Of a stretch of 64,000 bases of DNA, positions 41,627 to 50,891 are shown one piece after another. The position numbers and the translations under genes are program-made. The stretch spans positions 124,001-188,000 of the forward strand of contig NZ_JAPWHB010000007.1 of the NCBI RefSeq assembly GCF_027214025.1, read 5' to 3'. Below the pieces are notes generated by a model. That model saw only the letters and a program-made list of their open reading frames with translations. It made no database searches and was not told where the DNA came from. The stretch's first letter is position 1. Each line of letters starts with the position of its first letter. This stretch comes from Parahoeflea alexandrii (GTDB taxonomy: Bacteria > Pseudomonadota > Alphaproteobacteria > Rhizobiales > Rhizobiaceae).

Positions 41627-42442
41627 TCATCCTTCCCTCCCAAGTTCCACGCCGCGATCCCGCGCCGCGGTTGCCGCGCGAAACATCAGTTCGGTCAGCG
41701 CGCCATCGTGCATCAGCACCGACAATGCAGCTTGCGTGGTGCCGTTGGGGCTGGTCACTTGCTCGCGCAGCAGTGTCGGCGTGGTCATCGTATCCTGCGC
41801 CATGCGGCCCGCGCCAGCGACGGTCTGCTTGGCCAGAAGTTCCGCCGTCTCGTCGGGCAATCCGAGACGGCGGCCGGCTTCGGCCAATGCTTCGATGAAA
41901 TGGAAGACATAGGCCGGACCGGAACCGGAAATCGCCGTAACCGCATCCATCAGCGCCTCATCGTCGATCCAGGCCACGGCGCCCGAGACCGCCATCAGCG
42001 TTTCGGCCAGATGGCGAACGGATTGCGGCACCTCGGCCGCCGCGCATAGCACCAGCATTCCCTCGCCGATCGCAGCCGGCGTGTTGGGCATGCAGCGGAT
42101 AAAAGGCGCCGGCTGGCCGAGCGCAGCCTGCATCGTCGCGAGCCGGACCCCGGCGGCCAGCGACAGGAACGCCGCTTGACGCTCGGCCAAGCCGCTACAT
42201 TCGGTCAGAACCGACGCCACCATCTGCGGCTTGACCGCCAGCACGACCAGATCGGGCCGCAATGTCTCAGCCAACTCGGCGGCCGACGAAACAGCATGCG
42301 CGCCGGCCGATTGCGCGCGCTCTCGGAAGTCTGCGAATGGTTCGACAACATGAACGTCTATTTCGGAGCCCTGGGTCAGCCAGCCTCTGAGCATGGCAAA
42401 GCCCATGTTTCCCGCACCGAAGAGAAGGATGGTCGGGCTCAT
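41627..42442 (-). CDS. Pyrroline-5-carboxylate reductase-family protein
   Basis: A 271-aa ProC-like enzyme. The NAD(P)-binding start ILLFGAGNMGFAMLRGWL, the segment VLAVKPQMV near 70, FIRCMPNTPAAIGEG near 114 and the C-terminal signature SGSGPAYVFHFIEALAEAG with TVAGAGRMAQ are all present. ProC reduces 1-pyrroline-5-carboxylate to proline. Here it sits with RidA, a racemase and a 2-oxoacid dehydrogenase, so it may instead reduce or oxidise a cyclic imine from a catabolic substrate. It overlaps the E2 gene by 4 nt (ATGA). Confidence 0.85.
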   Translation of the reverse strand: MSPTILLFGAGNMGFAMLRGWLTQGSEIDVHVVEPFADFRERAQSAGAHAVSSAAELAETLRPDLVVLAVKPQMVASVLTECSGLAERQAAFLSLAAGVRLATMQAALGQPAPFIRCMPNTPAAIGEGMLVLCAAAEVPQSVRHLAETLMAVSGAVAWIDDEALMDAVTAISGSGPAYVFHFIEALAEAGRRLGLPDETAELLAKQTVAGAGRMAQDTMTTPTLLREQVTSPNGTTQAALSVLMHDGALTELMFRAATAARDRGVELGREG

Positions 42443-43752
42443 GGCCTTGTCTCCGTGCTGGCAAAATGATCACGCAGGATCTTGGCAACCACTTCGGGCT
42501 TTTCCAGATGCGGAACGTGTCCGGTCGTTGCGAGCAGATGCAGCGCGATCTCGCCCGGTACCGACAGCGCCTGCTGCCAGGGCAGGATCGCATCCGCCTT
42601 TCCCCAAATCGTGCGCGTCGGGCAGGTCAGGCGCTCGAGCGCGGCGCGCAGGTCGAAGCTCTGGGTCGAATCCGGAAACAGGTCTCGCGCCATCTGCCGC
42701 TGGGCGGCGCGCTGATCCGGATCAGCTCTCGAAGCCATCGCCGCGCGAACGAAGTCGTCGCCGATAATCTTCGGATCGGCGACCATGTGGCGCAGCCACG
42801 GCCCAAGGCTTACTGGCGAGGAGGCGCCCGCGAAACCTTCAATGAAATCGCCGTCGATCCGCGGACCGAGACCGGCCGGCGCGATGAGAGCCAGCGAAGC
42901 GATCCGCTTGGGGCGAATGTCGGCAAGGGCAAGCGCGCAGGCGCCGCCCAGCGAATGGCCGACGAGGTGGACGGTGGGCAACTGCAGATCGTCGAATGCG
43001 ATTGCAATCTCGCGGGCAAGCTCGGAAAAAGAAGTCATGCGCCGCCGCGGCGACTTGCCGTGATTAGGGAGTTCGAGCCGGAGTACGGGCCGTTGCCGCG
43101 CCAAATCGCGCTCGATTGGCGACCAGGATGGGCCATCCGCGCCGAATCCGTGAATCATTACGACGGGAATGTTCCCGGGTGCCCCGCTGCGTATGACGTT
43201 AAGCCGGCCGGCTTCGTCGGCGGGCAGGGCGGTTGCGGGAGTCCGCGACATGTTCGGGCCACCGTCCAAGACCTGTGTGGAGGCGAGATCGCGCAGCTTG
43301 ATCCGCCCGGACGGGCTGCTCGCGCGGACAGCGCGTAGATCAATGCCCATCGACCGCGCGCGAACACGCGCCGCCGGGCTCGCTACGATCCGCCGAGCCG
43401 ACGCGGCGCCGGCGGAACTGATCTGTTCGCGTACGATGGGCTCCGGTTTCGCCAGGGCGCCTTCGGTCGCGCCCTTCGCCTCAGCCTTGGCCTCGAAGGC
43501 GGTGTCTTCGGCGGTCGTGCCGATCAGGCCGAGCACGGCGGACAATGGCACTTCCATACCCGGTTCGGCGAAGATTGCGGTCAGGAATCCATCCACAGGC
43601 GCCGGAATTTCAGTTGCCGCCTTGGCGGTCTCGACAGTCACCAGCGTGTCGCCGGCGGTGACTGTCGCACCCGGCTCGACCGACCATTCGAGAACGACCA
43701 CGTTCTCCATGTACTCGCCGCCGGCAGCTTCGACCCTAACTGGTGTCGCCAT
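42439..43752 (-). CDS. acoC: Acetoin-dehydrogenase-type E2: lipoyl domain fused to alpha/beta-hydrolase domain
   Basis: A 437-aa E2 of the AcoC kind. The N-terminal lipoyl domain (residues 1-80) has the lipoylation motif TVETAKAATEIPAPVDG; a peripheral subunit-binding domain lies near 122-155 (VASPAARVRARSMGIDLRAV). The C-terminal 250 residues are an alpha/beta hydrolase with nucleophile elbow GHSLGG near 265 and closing GKADAILPW and TGHVPHLE. This architecture accepts the acyl group from E1 and passes it to CoA in acetoin dehydrogenase systems. The start at 43752 is the homologous MATPVRVEA. No E3 gene is adjacent. Confidence 0.85.
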   Translation of the reverse strand: MATPVRVEAAGGEYMENVVVLEWSVEPGATVTAGDTLVTVETAKAATEIPAPVDGFLTAIFAEPGMEVPLSAVLGLIGTTAEDTAFEAKAEAKGATEGALAKPEPIVREQISSAGAASARRIVASPAARVRARSMGIDLRAVRASSPSGRIKLRDLASTQVLDGGPNMSRTPATALPADEAGRLNVIRSGAPGNIPVVMIHGFGADGPSWSPIERDLARQRPVLRLELPNHGKSPRRRMTSFSELAREIAIAFDDLQLPTVHLVGHSLGGACALALADIRPKRIASLALIAPAGLGPRIDGDFIEGFAGASSPVSLGPWLRHMVADPKIIGDDFVRAAMASRADPDQRAAQRQMARDLFPDSTQSFDLRAALERLTCPTRTIWGKADAILPWQQALSVPGEIALHLLATTGHVPHLEKPEVVAKILRDHFASTETRP

Positions 43753-43765
43753 CTCTCTATCCCTC

Positions 43766-44743
43766 TCAGGCCAGAACGCGCCTGGCTGCTTCGGCGATCC
43801 GGGCGGCATTCGGGATCACCGCGGCTTCCAGCGGTTCGGAATACGGGATCGGCATGTCCGGCATCGCCACGCGGGCGACCGGCGCATCGAGATCGTCGAA
43901 ACAATGATCCATGATCGTGGCCGACAGCTCGGCCGCGTAGCCGCAGAAGGTCCAGCCTTCATTAACCACCACCGCGTGATGGGTCCTGGCGATCGAGGCC
44001 TTGATCGACGCGAGATCGAGCGGCCGCAGGGTCCTGAGGTCGATCACCTCGGCGTCTATGCCGTCTTTGGCGAGCTGGACAGCGGCGGCTTCCGCCTCGA
44101 TCACCATTTTCGAGGTTGCGAAGATCGATACGTCTCGGCCCGGACGGACCAGGCGAGCCTTGCCGAGCGGGACCAGTTCGTCCTCGCCGTCGGGCACTTC
44201 GCCGCGCATATTGTAGAGCAGCTTGTGCTCCAGGAAGATCACCGGCTGCGCATCCCGGATCGCAGACTTGAGCATGCCCTTGGCGTCGGCCGGAGTCACC
44301 GGGGCGACGACCTTGATGCCGGGAATGTGGGTGAGGAAGGAATCAAGGCTCTTGGCGTGTTGCGCGCCGGTGCCCACACCGCCACCGCCCTGGGTGCGCA
44401 GCACGAACGGCATTTCGACTTGCCCTTCCCACAGATACCCAAAGACCGACGCCTGGTTGACCAGCGCATCCATGCAAAGCGGAATAAAGTCGGCATACAT
44501 GATCTCAAGGATTGGCCGCGTGCCGGTCATCGCAGCGCTGACCGCCATGGCGGTCAACGCCTGTTCGGAAATCGGCGTATCGCGCACGCGGCTTTCTCCG
44601 AATTCCTCCATCAGACCGCGTGACACCTTGAACACGCCGCCATAACGGCCGATATCCTCGCCGAACATGAAAACACTCGGGTCGCGGCTCATTTCTTCGC
44701 GCAGCGCCGCATTGAGCGCCTCGGCATATCGCATCATCGCCAT
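43766..44743 (-). CDS. acoB: 2-oxoacid/acetoin dehydrogenase E1 beta subunit
   Basis: A 325-aa transketolase-type E1 beta. Typical segments are MRYAEALNAALREEMSRDP, VFMFGEDIGRYGGVFKVSRG, RVRDTPISEQALTAMAVSAA and the C-terminal VVVNEGWTFCGYAAELSA. It pairs with E1 alpha in decarboxylating or cleaving a 2-oxo acid or acetoin using ThDP. It lies 2 nt after E1 alpha, so both are translated together. Substrate is unknown; acetoin and branched 2-oxo acids are both possible. Confidence 0.88.
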   Translation of the reverse strand: MAMMRYAEALNAALREEMSRDPSVFMFGEDIGRYGGVFKVSRGLMEEFGESRVRDTPISEQALTAMAVSAAMTGTRPILEIMYADFIPLCMDALVNQASVFGYLWEGQVEMPFVLRTQGGGGVGTGAQHAKSLDSFLTHIPGIKVVAPVTPADAKGMLKSAIRDAQPVIFLEHKLLYNMRGEVPDGEDELVPLGKARLVRPGRDVSIFATSKMVIEAEAAAVQLAKDGIDAEVIDLRTLRPLDLASIKASIARTHHAVVVNEGWTFCGYAAELSATIMDHCFDDLDAPVARVAMPDMPIPYSEPLEAAVIPNAARIAEAARRVLA

Positions 44744-44745
44744 GA

Positions 44746-45714
44746 TCAGATCTCCGCGTAGGCGCCGCTGGGGCGGTGGAACTCAAAGGTCGGAAACGGA
44801 TCCGACAGGGCGAGGTCGAAGGCCGCCTGGATATCGGTCTCGGCCTCGGAGGCGATGTCAGAAACAGCCTTGTCACCGATCAGCGCGCCCAGGGCCTTGG
44901 CCGACACGAGGATCGGATCGCGTTCGCGCCAGGGCGCCATCTCTTCGTCGGACTGGTAGCCGCCCATGTCTGAAGTGGAAAATCCCTGCATGCGGTAGGT
45001 CTTGGCCTCGATAAGGGTTGCCCCTTCGCCGCGCCGCGCCCGTTCGGAAGCCTCGGCAACCGCCCGATAGACAGCGACCGCGTCATTGCCGTCGATCTTT
45101 AGCCCGGGCATGCCATAGCCGGCGGCGCGGATGAAAAGGTCCTCGACGGGCGACTGCACCTCCTGCCTCACCGTCAGGCCGTACTGGTTGTTTTCCAGAA
45201 GAAAGATCACCGGAAGCTTCCACAGTCCGGCCATGTTCATCGCTTCATGCGCAATCCCGGTCTGCGCCGCGCCGTCGCCAAACACCGCCATGGCAACCCG
45301 GTCCTGCTTGAGAACCTGGATCGACAAGGCCATTCCGGCGGCGGCCGGAATGCCGGCGCCGACGATGGCGTTGCCGCCGATCATCCCGATCGAGGCGTCG
45401 CCGAGCAGCATATGACCGCCGCGGCCGCCGCAATACCCTGTCTCGCGCCCCATGATCTCGGCCACGATACGGCGCGGCTCCATTCCCTTGCCAACATAGA
45501 CATGGTGTCCGCGGTGGGTGGTGCAGACATAGTCGCTTGTATTCAGCGCCATGCAGGAGGCGACGCCGACTGCTTCCTGACCATCGCACCGGTGCAGGGG
45601 GCCGCGCGTCTTGCCCTCCTTCGCCATAACGCCAAGAATCTCCTCGAGGCGCCGCGTCAGGATCATCCTTCGGTGAATTTCCCTTTGTTCTTCGACGGAT
45701 GGCGAGTTCTTCAT
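44746..45714 (-). CDS. acoA: 2-oxoacid/acetoin dehydrogenase E1 alpha subunit
   Basis: A 322-aa E1 alpha. The ThDP motif is VFGDGAAQTGIAHEAMNMAGLW followed by LENNQYG near residues 145-180, and GRGGHMLLGDASIGMIGGNAIVGAGIP near 95-122 is characteristic of the AcoA/PdhA group. It is the first gene of the reverse operon E1a-E1b-E2-ProC-DUF3830-RidA-racemase, and its promoter region faces the aap genes. Shortness (322 aa) fits AcoA-type enzymes. Confidence 0.88.
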   Translation of the reverse strand: MKNSPSVEEQREIHRRMILTRRLEEILGVMAKEGKTRGPLHRCDGQEAVGVASCMALNTSDYVCTTHRGHHVYVGKGMEPRRIVAEIMGRETGYCGGRGGHMLLGDASIGMIGGNAIVGAGIPAAAGMALSIQVLKQDRVAMAVFGDGAAQTGIAHEAMNMAGLWKLPVIFLLENNQYGLTVRQEVQSPVEDLFIRAAGYGMPGLKIDGNDAVAVYRAVAEASERARRGEGATLIEAKTYRMQGFSTSDMGGYQSDEEMAPWRERDPILVSAKALGALIGDKAVSDIASEAETDIQAAFDLALSDPFPTFEFHRPSGAYAEI

Positions 45715-45736
45715 TTCAAGGCTCCAGCGCGATATT

Positions 45737-45746
45737 TGATATTACA
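45737..45746. promoter_or_regulatory. TGATAT-type motif before the E1alpha operon
   Basis: TGATATTACA matches the perfect palindrome TGATATATCA found at 52249-52258 in 8 of 10 positions. It lies 23 bp upstream of the E1 alpha start in the AT-rich divergent region. A GntR-family gene in the forward unit is the natural candidate to bind it. Confidence 0.4.
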
Positions 45747-45920
45747 TGTATCGAAATTTGCGACCTACGCAAGCGAAAATATCTCGCCTTGAATCCGCGT
45801 TTGGATCGATACGTTTTGGCGTTCTGGAAGAAAAAATAATAAAAACAGTAATATAGATATTTTGTGATGTCTGTGCGTACTTGCCGGTGTATTTTTTCTG
45901 GACTCCGCGCTCTCTTTGTG

Positions 45921-45930
45921 TGTTATATCA
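45921..45930. promoter_or_regulatory. TGATAT-type motif before aapJ
   Basis: TGTTATATCA differs from the palindrome TGATATATCA (52249-52258) at one position and overlaps GATATCAC immediately after. It lies 54 bp upstream of the aapJ start. Shared use by the local GntR regulator is inferred. The rest of 45715-45983 is AT-rich promoter sequence without a gene. Confidence 0.45.
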
Positions 45931-45983
45931 GATATCACGGCATCGCCATGATGGGAACGGCTTCTTAGCAAGGGAGAGTTGGA

Positions 45984-47018
45984 ATGAAAGCGATAGGTAC
46001 AATCGCACTCGGCGCCACGGTATTGCTGTCGGCGACCGCAGCGCAAGCGGGTTTCGGGGACACACTCAAGACCGTGAAGGAAAGGGGCGCGCTCTCGTGC
46101 TCCGGCCACAACGGCACCTACCTCGGCATGGCCGAGGTCGATGACAAGGGCAACTGGAAGGGCTTCGACATCGACATGTGCCGTGCTGTGGCCTCGGCGA
46201 TCTTCGGGACGCCTGAAGGTCATTTGAAGATTCAGTCGACCAGCTGGGAACAGCGGTGGCCGTCGCTTCAGTCGGGTGAACTGGACTTGGTTATCAAGTC
46301 GTCGGGCTGGACAATGAGCCGCGACACTGACACGGCGCTGCAGTTCTCGCGGCCCTATATCATGGCTGCGATCAGCTACGCCACGCACGCCGAGAACAAC
46401 GCGCAGTCGATCAAGGACATTGACGGCGGCACGTTGTGTGTCCAGTCGGGCACCACGCTGGAGCGCTATGCGACCGATCACGCGGCATCCAATGGCTACG
46501 AGCTGGAGGTCGTGCCGTTTGACTCCACCGAAGCGGCAAAGGCCGCTTTCCTTTCCGGACGTTGCGACGCTTATGTGGAATGGGACTTGCAGATCGCGGT
46601 CATGCGCGCCACCGAGGTTGAAAACCCGGAGAGCATCGCCATCCTGCCGGACGTGCTGTCGGCCGAGCCGGTGGCAATCGTCATGCGTCAGGGCGATGAC
46701 CAGTGGATTGACGTCGCCAACTGGGTCGGGTCGATCCTCATTCAGGCCGACGAGGCCGGCGTCACCTCCGCTAATGTCGATGAGATGAAAGCCAATCCCC
46801 CGACTCCAGCCATCGCCACCATGCTCGGCGTCACGCCTGGCGTCGGCAAGCGCCTCGACCTGTCGGATGACTGGGCCTACAACGTCATCAAGAACGTCGG
46901 GAACTATAACGAGATCTGGGAGCGCAATCTTGGCGAGGGGTCGGCCTACAAGTTGGCGCGCGGCGTTAACGGCCTTATCAGGAATGGCGGCATCATGTAT
47001 TCGCTGACCATGGACTGA
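45984..47018 (+). CDS. aapJ: General L-amino-acid ABC transporter substrate-binding protein (AapJ-like)
   Basis: A 344-aa periplasmic binding protein. The signal peptide is residues 1-22 (MKAIGTIALGATVLLSATAAQA). The mature part has the family-3 SBP features VKERGALSCSGHN, WKGFDIDMCRAVASAIFG and TLCVQSGTTLERYA typical of AapJ/BztA. It feeds the AapQMP importer encoded next. GGGAGAGTTGGA precedes the ATG. A strong stem-loop after its stop may raise its level relative to the membrane proteins. The exact amino acid is unknown; Aap systems are broad. Confidence 0.92.
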   Translation: MKAIGTIALGATVLLSATAAQAGFGDTLKTVKERGALSCSGHNGTYLGMAEVDDKGNWKGFDIDMCRAVASAIFGTPEGHLKIQSTSWEQRWPSLQSGELDLVIKSSGWTMSRDTDTALQFSRPYIMAAISYATHAENNAQSIKDIDGGTLCVQSGTTLERYATDHAASNGYELEVVPFDSTEAAKAAFLSGRCDAYVEWDLQIAVMRATEVENPESIAILPDVLSAEPVAIVMRQGDDQWIDVANWVGSILIQADEAGVTSANVDEMKANPPTPAIATMLGVTPGVGKRLDLSDDWAYNVIKNVGNYNEIWERNLGEGSAYKLARGVNGLIRNGGIMYSLTMD

Positions 47019-47035
47019 TCCATGGTTCAAACCTC

Positions 47036-47063
47036 CGGCCGACCGGAAATCCGGTCGGCCGGG
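47036..47063 (+). other. Intercistronic stem-loop after aapJ
   Basis: CCGGCCGACCGG (47036-47047), loop AAAT, CCGGTCGGCCGG (47052-47063): a perfect 12-bp stem 17 nt after the aapJ stop. No T-run follows, so it is more likely an mRNA-stabilising or partially attenuating hairpin than a full terminator. Confidence 0.7.
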
Positions 47064-47094
47064 TCGAGCCCAACCGCGTCGAACGGATCGCGCC

Positions 47095-48255
47095 ATGAAG
47101 TCATTGCTCGCCAGCCGAAAAGCTCGTGCCTTCTTACTGCAGGCGGTATTCCTGATCGCCATAGTCGGCGTGCTCGCTGGTGCCTACGTCCAGGGCAGCC
47201 GAAACATCGCGGCGAGAGGTATAACGTCGGGTTTCGAGTTTTTGACGCGCACCACCGGCTTCAATGTGGGATTCAAGCTGATTGACTACAGCGGCTATGA
47301 CAGTTTCGCGCGGCTGATCCTTGTGGGGCTTTTGAATACGCTTTTCCTGGGTCTCCTCGGAATTGTCGCGGCGAACATCGTCGGGCTGGTCGTCGCCATG
47401 CTGCGCACTGCACGCAATCCAATCCTGAACTTGCTTGGTACGATCTATATTGAGATCTTTCGTAACATTCCGATGATCCTGCAGGTCGTTTTCTGGTACG
47501 CGCTGCTAACGCATTTGCCGCCGCCCAAGGAAGCGCTGCAAGGGCTGGGAAGCTTCATCTCGTCGCGCGGCACCTACATCCCAGGCCTTAATGTATCTGC
47601 GGAGTTTGCTGCGATCTCCTGCGCCATCGCGCTGGCTGCGGTTATGGGAATTGTCACCGTCTCAATGTCGCGGAAGCTATCGCGGCTCAACTCCGCTCGC
47701 CTCATTCGCTGGGCCATCGCTCTTTTCGCGGTGTGCGCGGTTGCTCTCACGCTCGCCCTCGGACATGAAGATGGCACGCCGCTGATGTCGATGCCCGAAC
47801 TGCGCGGCCTCAATATCCGTGACGGCATACGCATACCTCCGGAATTCCTTTCGCTGCTGATCGGCATGGCGATCTATGGCGGCGCCTATATCGCCGAAAT
47901 TATCCGGGCGGGCTTTCTTTCGGTCGGCAAGGGCCAGGCGGAAGCGGCCCAGTCGCTGGGCCTGACTCCGTGGCAGGTCTTTAGTCGCGTACGCCTGCCG
48001 CTCGCCATCAGAGCTGTGCTGCCGACGCTGATCAACCAATATGTCTGGCTGTTCAAGGCGACGACGCTCGGCATCGTGGTCGGCTACACCGACTTCTTCG
48101 CTGTCATCTCGGTTTCGATCAACCAAGCTGGACAGACGCTCGAATTGATCGGCATCCTCATGCTCGGCTTCCTGATCATGAACAACACCATCGCGTTCCT
48201 CCTCAATCGTGTGAACGACGCTATCGCCCTTAAGGGCAGCCAGCTCCGGTCGTGA
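47095..48255 (+). CDS. aapQ: General L-amino-acid ABC transporter permease (AapQ-like)
   Basis: A 386-aa permease with about eight hydrophobic segments. The HisM/GlnP-type conserved loop is GFLSVGKGQAEAAQSLGLTPWQVFSRVRLPLAIRAVLP near residues 272-310 (described, not quoted in full), and GLLNTLFLGLLGIVAANIVG near 78 begins the core. The long N-terminus and the insertion between helices are typical of AapQ/BztB. It pairs with AapM. Confidence 0.9.
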   Translation: MKSLLASRKARAFLLQAVFLIAIVGVLAGAYVQGSRNIAARGITSGFEFLTRTTGFNVGFKLIDYSGYDSFARLILVGLLNTLFLGLLGIVAANIVGLVVAMLRTARNPILNLLGTIYIEIFRNIPMILQVVFWYALLTHLPPPKEALQGLGSFISSRGTYIPGLNVSAEFAAISCAIALAAVMGIVTVSMSRKLSRLNSARLIRWAIALFAVCAVALTLALGHEDGTPLMSMPELRGLNIRDGIRIPPEFLSLLIGMAIYGGAYIAEIIRAGFLSVGKGQAEAAQSLGLTPWQVFSRVRLPLAIRAVLPTLINQYVWLFKATTLGIVVGYTDFFAVISVSINQAGQTLELIGILMLGFLIMNNTIAFLLNRVNDAIALKGSQLRS

Positions 48256-48264
48256 GGAACCAAC

Positions 48265-49344
48265 ATGTCCGTTGACACTCTTTCCCCCCTCCCTGGCCGT
48301 AAGCAAAGCCTGCTTTCGCGGTTGTTTTCGCGCCCTCTCGATGTCGTCATTTCGGTCACTGTCCTGCTGTTTGCCGCAAGCGTGCTCTGGCAACTGTCCA
48401 AATGGGCGATTATTGACGCGGTCTGGACCAGCCCGGACGCGACGTCGGAAGTTTGCCGGGGCGTGTCGGGCGCCTGCTGGGCGGTGATCGATGTGCGCTG
48501 GCGGCTGATCGTCTTCGGCCTCTTTCCCTATGAGGAACAATGGCGCTCCAGTCTTGCCTGCATCGTGATGGTCATCGTCGCCATCCTGTCATGCGTGCCG
48601 ATGTTCTGGACCGCAATTCGCCTTTCCGCGCTCTGGATCGTGGGATTTTCGATCTTTTATGCTCTGATGGCGGGCGGCGTCCTCGGCCTCACGCCGATCG
48701 CTCCGGACAAATGGGGCGGCCTGACGTTAACCGTGTTCATCTATGCGGCGGGAATGCTCATCGGCATGCCGATGGCCATCGCGCTTGCGCTGATGCGGCG
48801 CGCCACGCTTCCCGTCATCGCCAGGACCACGGGCATAATCATCGACAGTGTCCGGTCACTGCCGCTCATCACCATCTTGTTCACGGCCGCGCTGGTCCTT
48901 CCCTTCGTCCTGCCGGAATGGCTGCTGGGTGACAAGATCTGGCGCGTGATCCTGGGCTTCGCCCTGTTCTTCGCGGCCTATGAGGCGGAAAACATCCGCT
49001 CGGGCATCCAAGCCCTTCCGTCCGGGCAGGAGGAAGCAGCGCGCGCGCTCGGGCTGACCTACTGGCAACGCACCAGCCGTATTATCCTGCCGCAGGCGCT
49101 GCGCAACGCCTTGCCGCCGACGATCAACCAGTTCGTCATCAGCTTCAAGGAAACTTCGCTGATCGTTATCATCGGCTTCTTCGACGTCATGGCATCCGGC
49201 AAGGCGGCCTATGGCTCGGGCGAATGGTCGTTCGCCTGGGTTGAGGTCTATGTCTTCGTCGCCCTGATCTATTTCATCTTCGTCTTCAGCCTTTCCCGCT
49301 ATGGCGCTTATCTCGAGCGGCGTTTGCGCGTGGGCCAACACTGA
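48265..49344 (+). CDS. aapM: General L-amino-acid ABC transporter permease (AapM-like)
   Basis: A 359-aa permease, 9 nt after aapQ. Several extra N-terminal hydrophobic segments precede the HisM-type core, as in AapM/BztC. The EAA loop contains [20 protein letters not shown] near 251 and [18 protein letters not shown] near 274. It forms the membrane heterodimer with AapQ. Confidence 0.9.
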   Translation: MSVDTLSPLPGRKQSLLSRLFSRPLDVVISVTVLLFAASVLWQLSKWAIIDAVWTSPDATSEVCRGVSGACWAVIDVRWRLIVFGLFPYEEQWRSSLACIVMVIVAILSCVPMFWTAIRLSALWIVGFSIFYALMAGGVLGLTPIAPDKWGGLTLTVFIYAAGMLIGMPMAIALALMRRATLPVIARTTGIIIDSVRSLPLITILFTAALVLPFVLPEWLLGDKIWRVILGFALFFAAYEAENIRSGIQALPSGQEEAARALGLTYWQRTSRIILPQALRNALPPTINQFVISFKETSLIVIIGFFDVMASGKAAYGSGEWSFAWVEVYVFVALIYFIFVFSLSRYGAYLERRLRVGQH

Positions 49345-49364
49345 CCACCGTACCGGGGACAATC

Positions 49365-50105
49365 ATGAGCGAAACCGCCATCCAGATCCGCAACATGAAC
49401 AAGTTCTTCGGAACCTTTCATGTGCTCAAGAACATCAACCTTGAGGTCGCCGCCAGCGAGCGGATCGTCATCTGCGGTCCGTCAGGATCCGGCAAGTCGA
49501 CGCTCATCCGCTGCATCAACCGGCTTGAGGAGCACCAGGACGGTTCGATCAACGTGCTGGGGACGGAGCTTGATGACAATGTCTCCCATATCGATCAGAT
49601 CCGGCGTGAGGTCGGCATGGTCTTCCAGCATTTCAACCTGTTTCCGCACCTGACCGTTCTGGAAAACTGCACTCTTGCTCCAATGCTGGCTCGAAAAACT
49701 CCACGCGGCGACGCCGAGGCGGCGGCTATGAGGTATCTCGAAAGGGTTCGCATCCCTGAACAGGCCGCGAAGTTTCCCGGCGAGTTGTCGGGCGGACAGC
49801 AGCAGCGCGTCGCCATCGCGCGGGCGCTGTGCATGGCGCCGAAGATCCTGCTGTTTGACGAACCGACCTCGGCGCTCGATCCGGAGATGATCAGCGAGGT
49901 GCTGGACGTGATGGTCTCGCTTGCCAAGGATGGGATGACCATGATCTGCGTCACCCACGAAATGGGTTTTGCGCGCCAGGTGGCCGACAGGGTCATCTTC
50001 ATGGACAAGGGCGAGATCGTTGAGGAGGGAGCCCCGGCCGATTTCTTCGGCGCACCCCGTAACGAGCGCACCCGGCAATTCCTCAACCAGATTCTGTCCC
50101 ATTGA
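49365..50105 (+). CDS. aapP: General L-amino-acid ABC transporter ATP-binding protein (AapP-like)
   Basis: A 246-aa ABC ATPase of the polar-amino-acid class. Walker A is GPSGSGKST near 39, the Q-loop [15 protein letters not shown] near 85, signature [15 protein letters not shown] near 142, Walker [13 protein letters not shown] near 165, H-loop [14 protein letters not shown]. It powers the AapQM permease. GGGGACAATC precedes the ATG. Confidence 0.93.
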   Translation: MSETAIQIRNMNKFFGTFHVLKNINLEVAASERIVICGPSGSGKSTLIRCINRLEEHQDGSINVLGTELDDNVSHIDQIRREVGMVFQHFNLFPHLTVLENCTLAPMLARKTPRGDAEAAAMRYLERVRIPEQAAKFPGELSGGQQQRVAIARALCMAPKILLFDEPTSALDPEMISEVLDVMVSLAKDGMTMICVTHEMGFARQVADRVIFMDKGEIVEEGAPADFFGAPRNERTRQFLNQILSH

Positions 50106-50121
50106 AACCAGGGAGACCTAC

Positions 50122-50877
50122 ATGACCGTTACTCTAATCACCGGAGCGGCCAGCGGCATCGGACTTGCCGTGGCGCAAAAACTAGCCGCAGAAGGATGCG
50201 GGCTGGCGTTGGTCGATCGCGACGGCGACAAGCTTGAGGCCGTCGCCGCGGGCCTCAAGGGCGCTGCTGAGGTCCGGATCTATCGGGGGGATGTCACCGA
50301 CGCCGCACAGGTTTCCGAGACGGTCGAGGCAGTGATCGCCGATTTCGACCAGATTGATGGTCTCGTGACGTCCTCTGGCATCGTTCGCGTTCGTCCATCG
50401 TTCGAGGTATCTGCGCAGGAATTCCGCGACCACCTGGAAGTCAATGTCACGGGTTCGTGGTTCTATGCCCAGGCGGTCGGCCGCCAGATGGCAGCGCAAA
50501 AGACAGGAAGCATTGTGATGATCGGCTCGGTCTACGGCATTGGCGGCGCGCCGGATCGCGCAGCCTATTGCGCTTCCAAGGGCGCGGTCCACAATCTGGT
50601 CCAGGCTCTTGCCGTCGAGTGGGGTCCGCTCGGGATCCGAGTCAACGCTGTGGCGCCGACGGGGGTCCGCACCCCCATGGTGCAGAATCTCATCAACAAC
50701 GGACAATACAATCTCGCCGGTGTCAGGGGTCGCACGCCGCTTGGCCGTCTCGCGGAAGCGGACGAGATCGCCGAGGCATGCGCCTTTCTGCTTTCGGACA
50801 GGTCGCGCATGATCACGGGCGATATTCTCAGGGTCGATGGCGGATGGGCCGCCAACGGATACACTTTCGCCAACTGA
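50122..50877 (+). CDS. Short-chain dehydrogenase/reductase
   Basis: A 251-aa classical SDR. The nucleotide motif is TGAASGIG at residues 7-14, the active site has Ser in IGSVYGIGG, and the catalytic pair is YCASK near 153; GDILRVDGGWAANGY closes the fold. The Asp after the second strand (LVDRD) points to NAD preference. It follows aapP by 16 nt, so it likely oxidises a hydroxyl-bearing intermediate of the imported compound, or acts as an acetoin/diacetyl reductase-type enzyme given the AcoABC-like operon opposite. The start at 50122 follows GGGAGACCTAC. Confidence 0.85.
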   Translation: MTVTLITGAASGIGLAVAQKLAAEGCGLALVDRDGDKLEAVAAGLKGAAEVRIYRGDVTDAAQVSETVEAVIADFDQIDGLVTSSGIVRVRPSFEVSAQEFRDHLEVNVTGSWFYAQAVGRQMAAQKTGSIVMIGSVYGIGGAPDRAAYCASKGAVHNLVQALAVEWGPLGIRVNAVAPTGVRTPMVQNLINNGQYNLAGVRGRTPLGRLAEADEIAEACAFLLSDRSRMITGDILRVDGGWAANGYTFAN

Positions 50878-50891
50878 AGGAGGCTGGGAGC

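Noticed and set aside
43169-44623. 484-codon forward ORF opposite the E2 and E1beta genes
   Set aside because: The reverse strand carries lipoyl, hydrolase and transketolase motifs; the forward reading has none.
45765-47162. 465-codon reverse ORF opposite aapJ
   Set aside because: It covers a promoter region and a clear signal-peptide-bearing SBP gene; no homology is recognisable.
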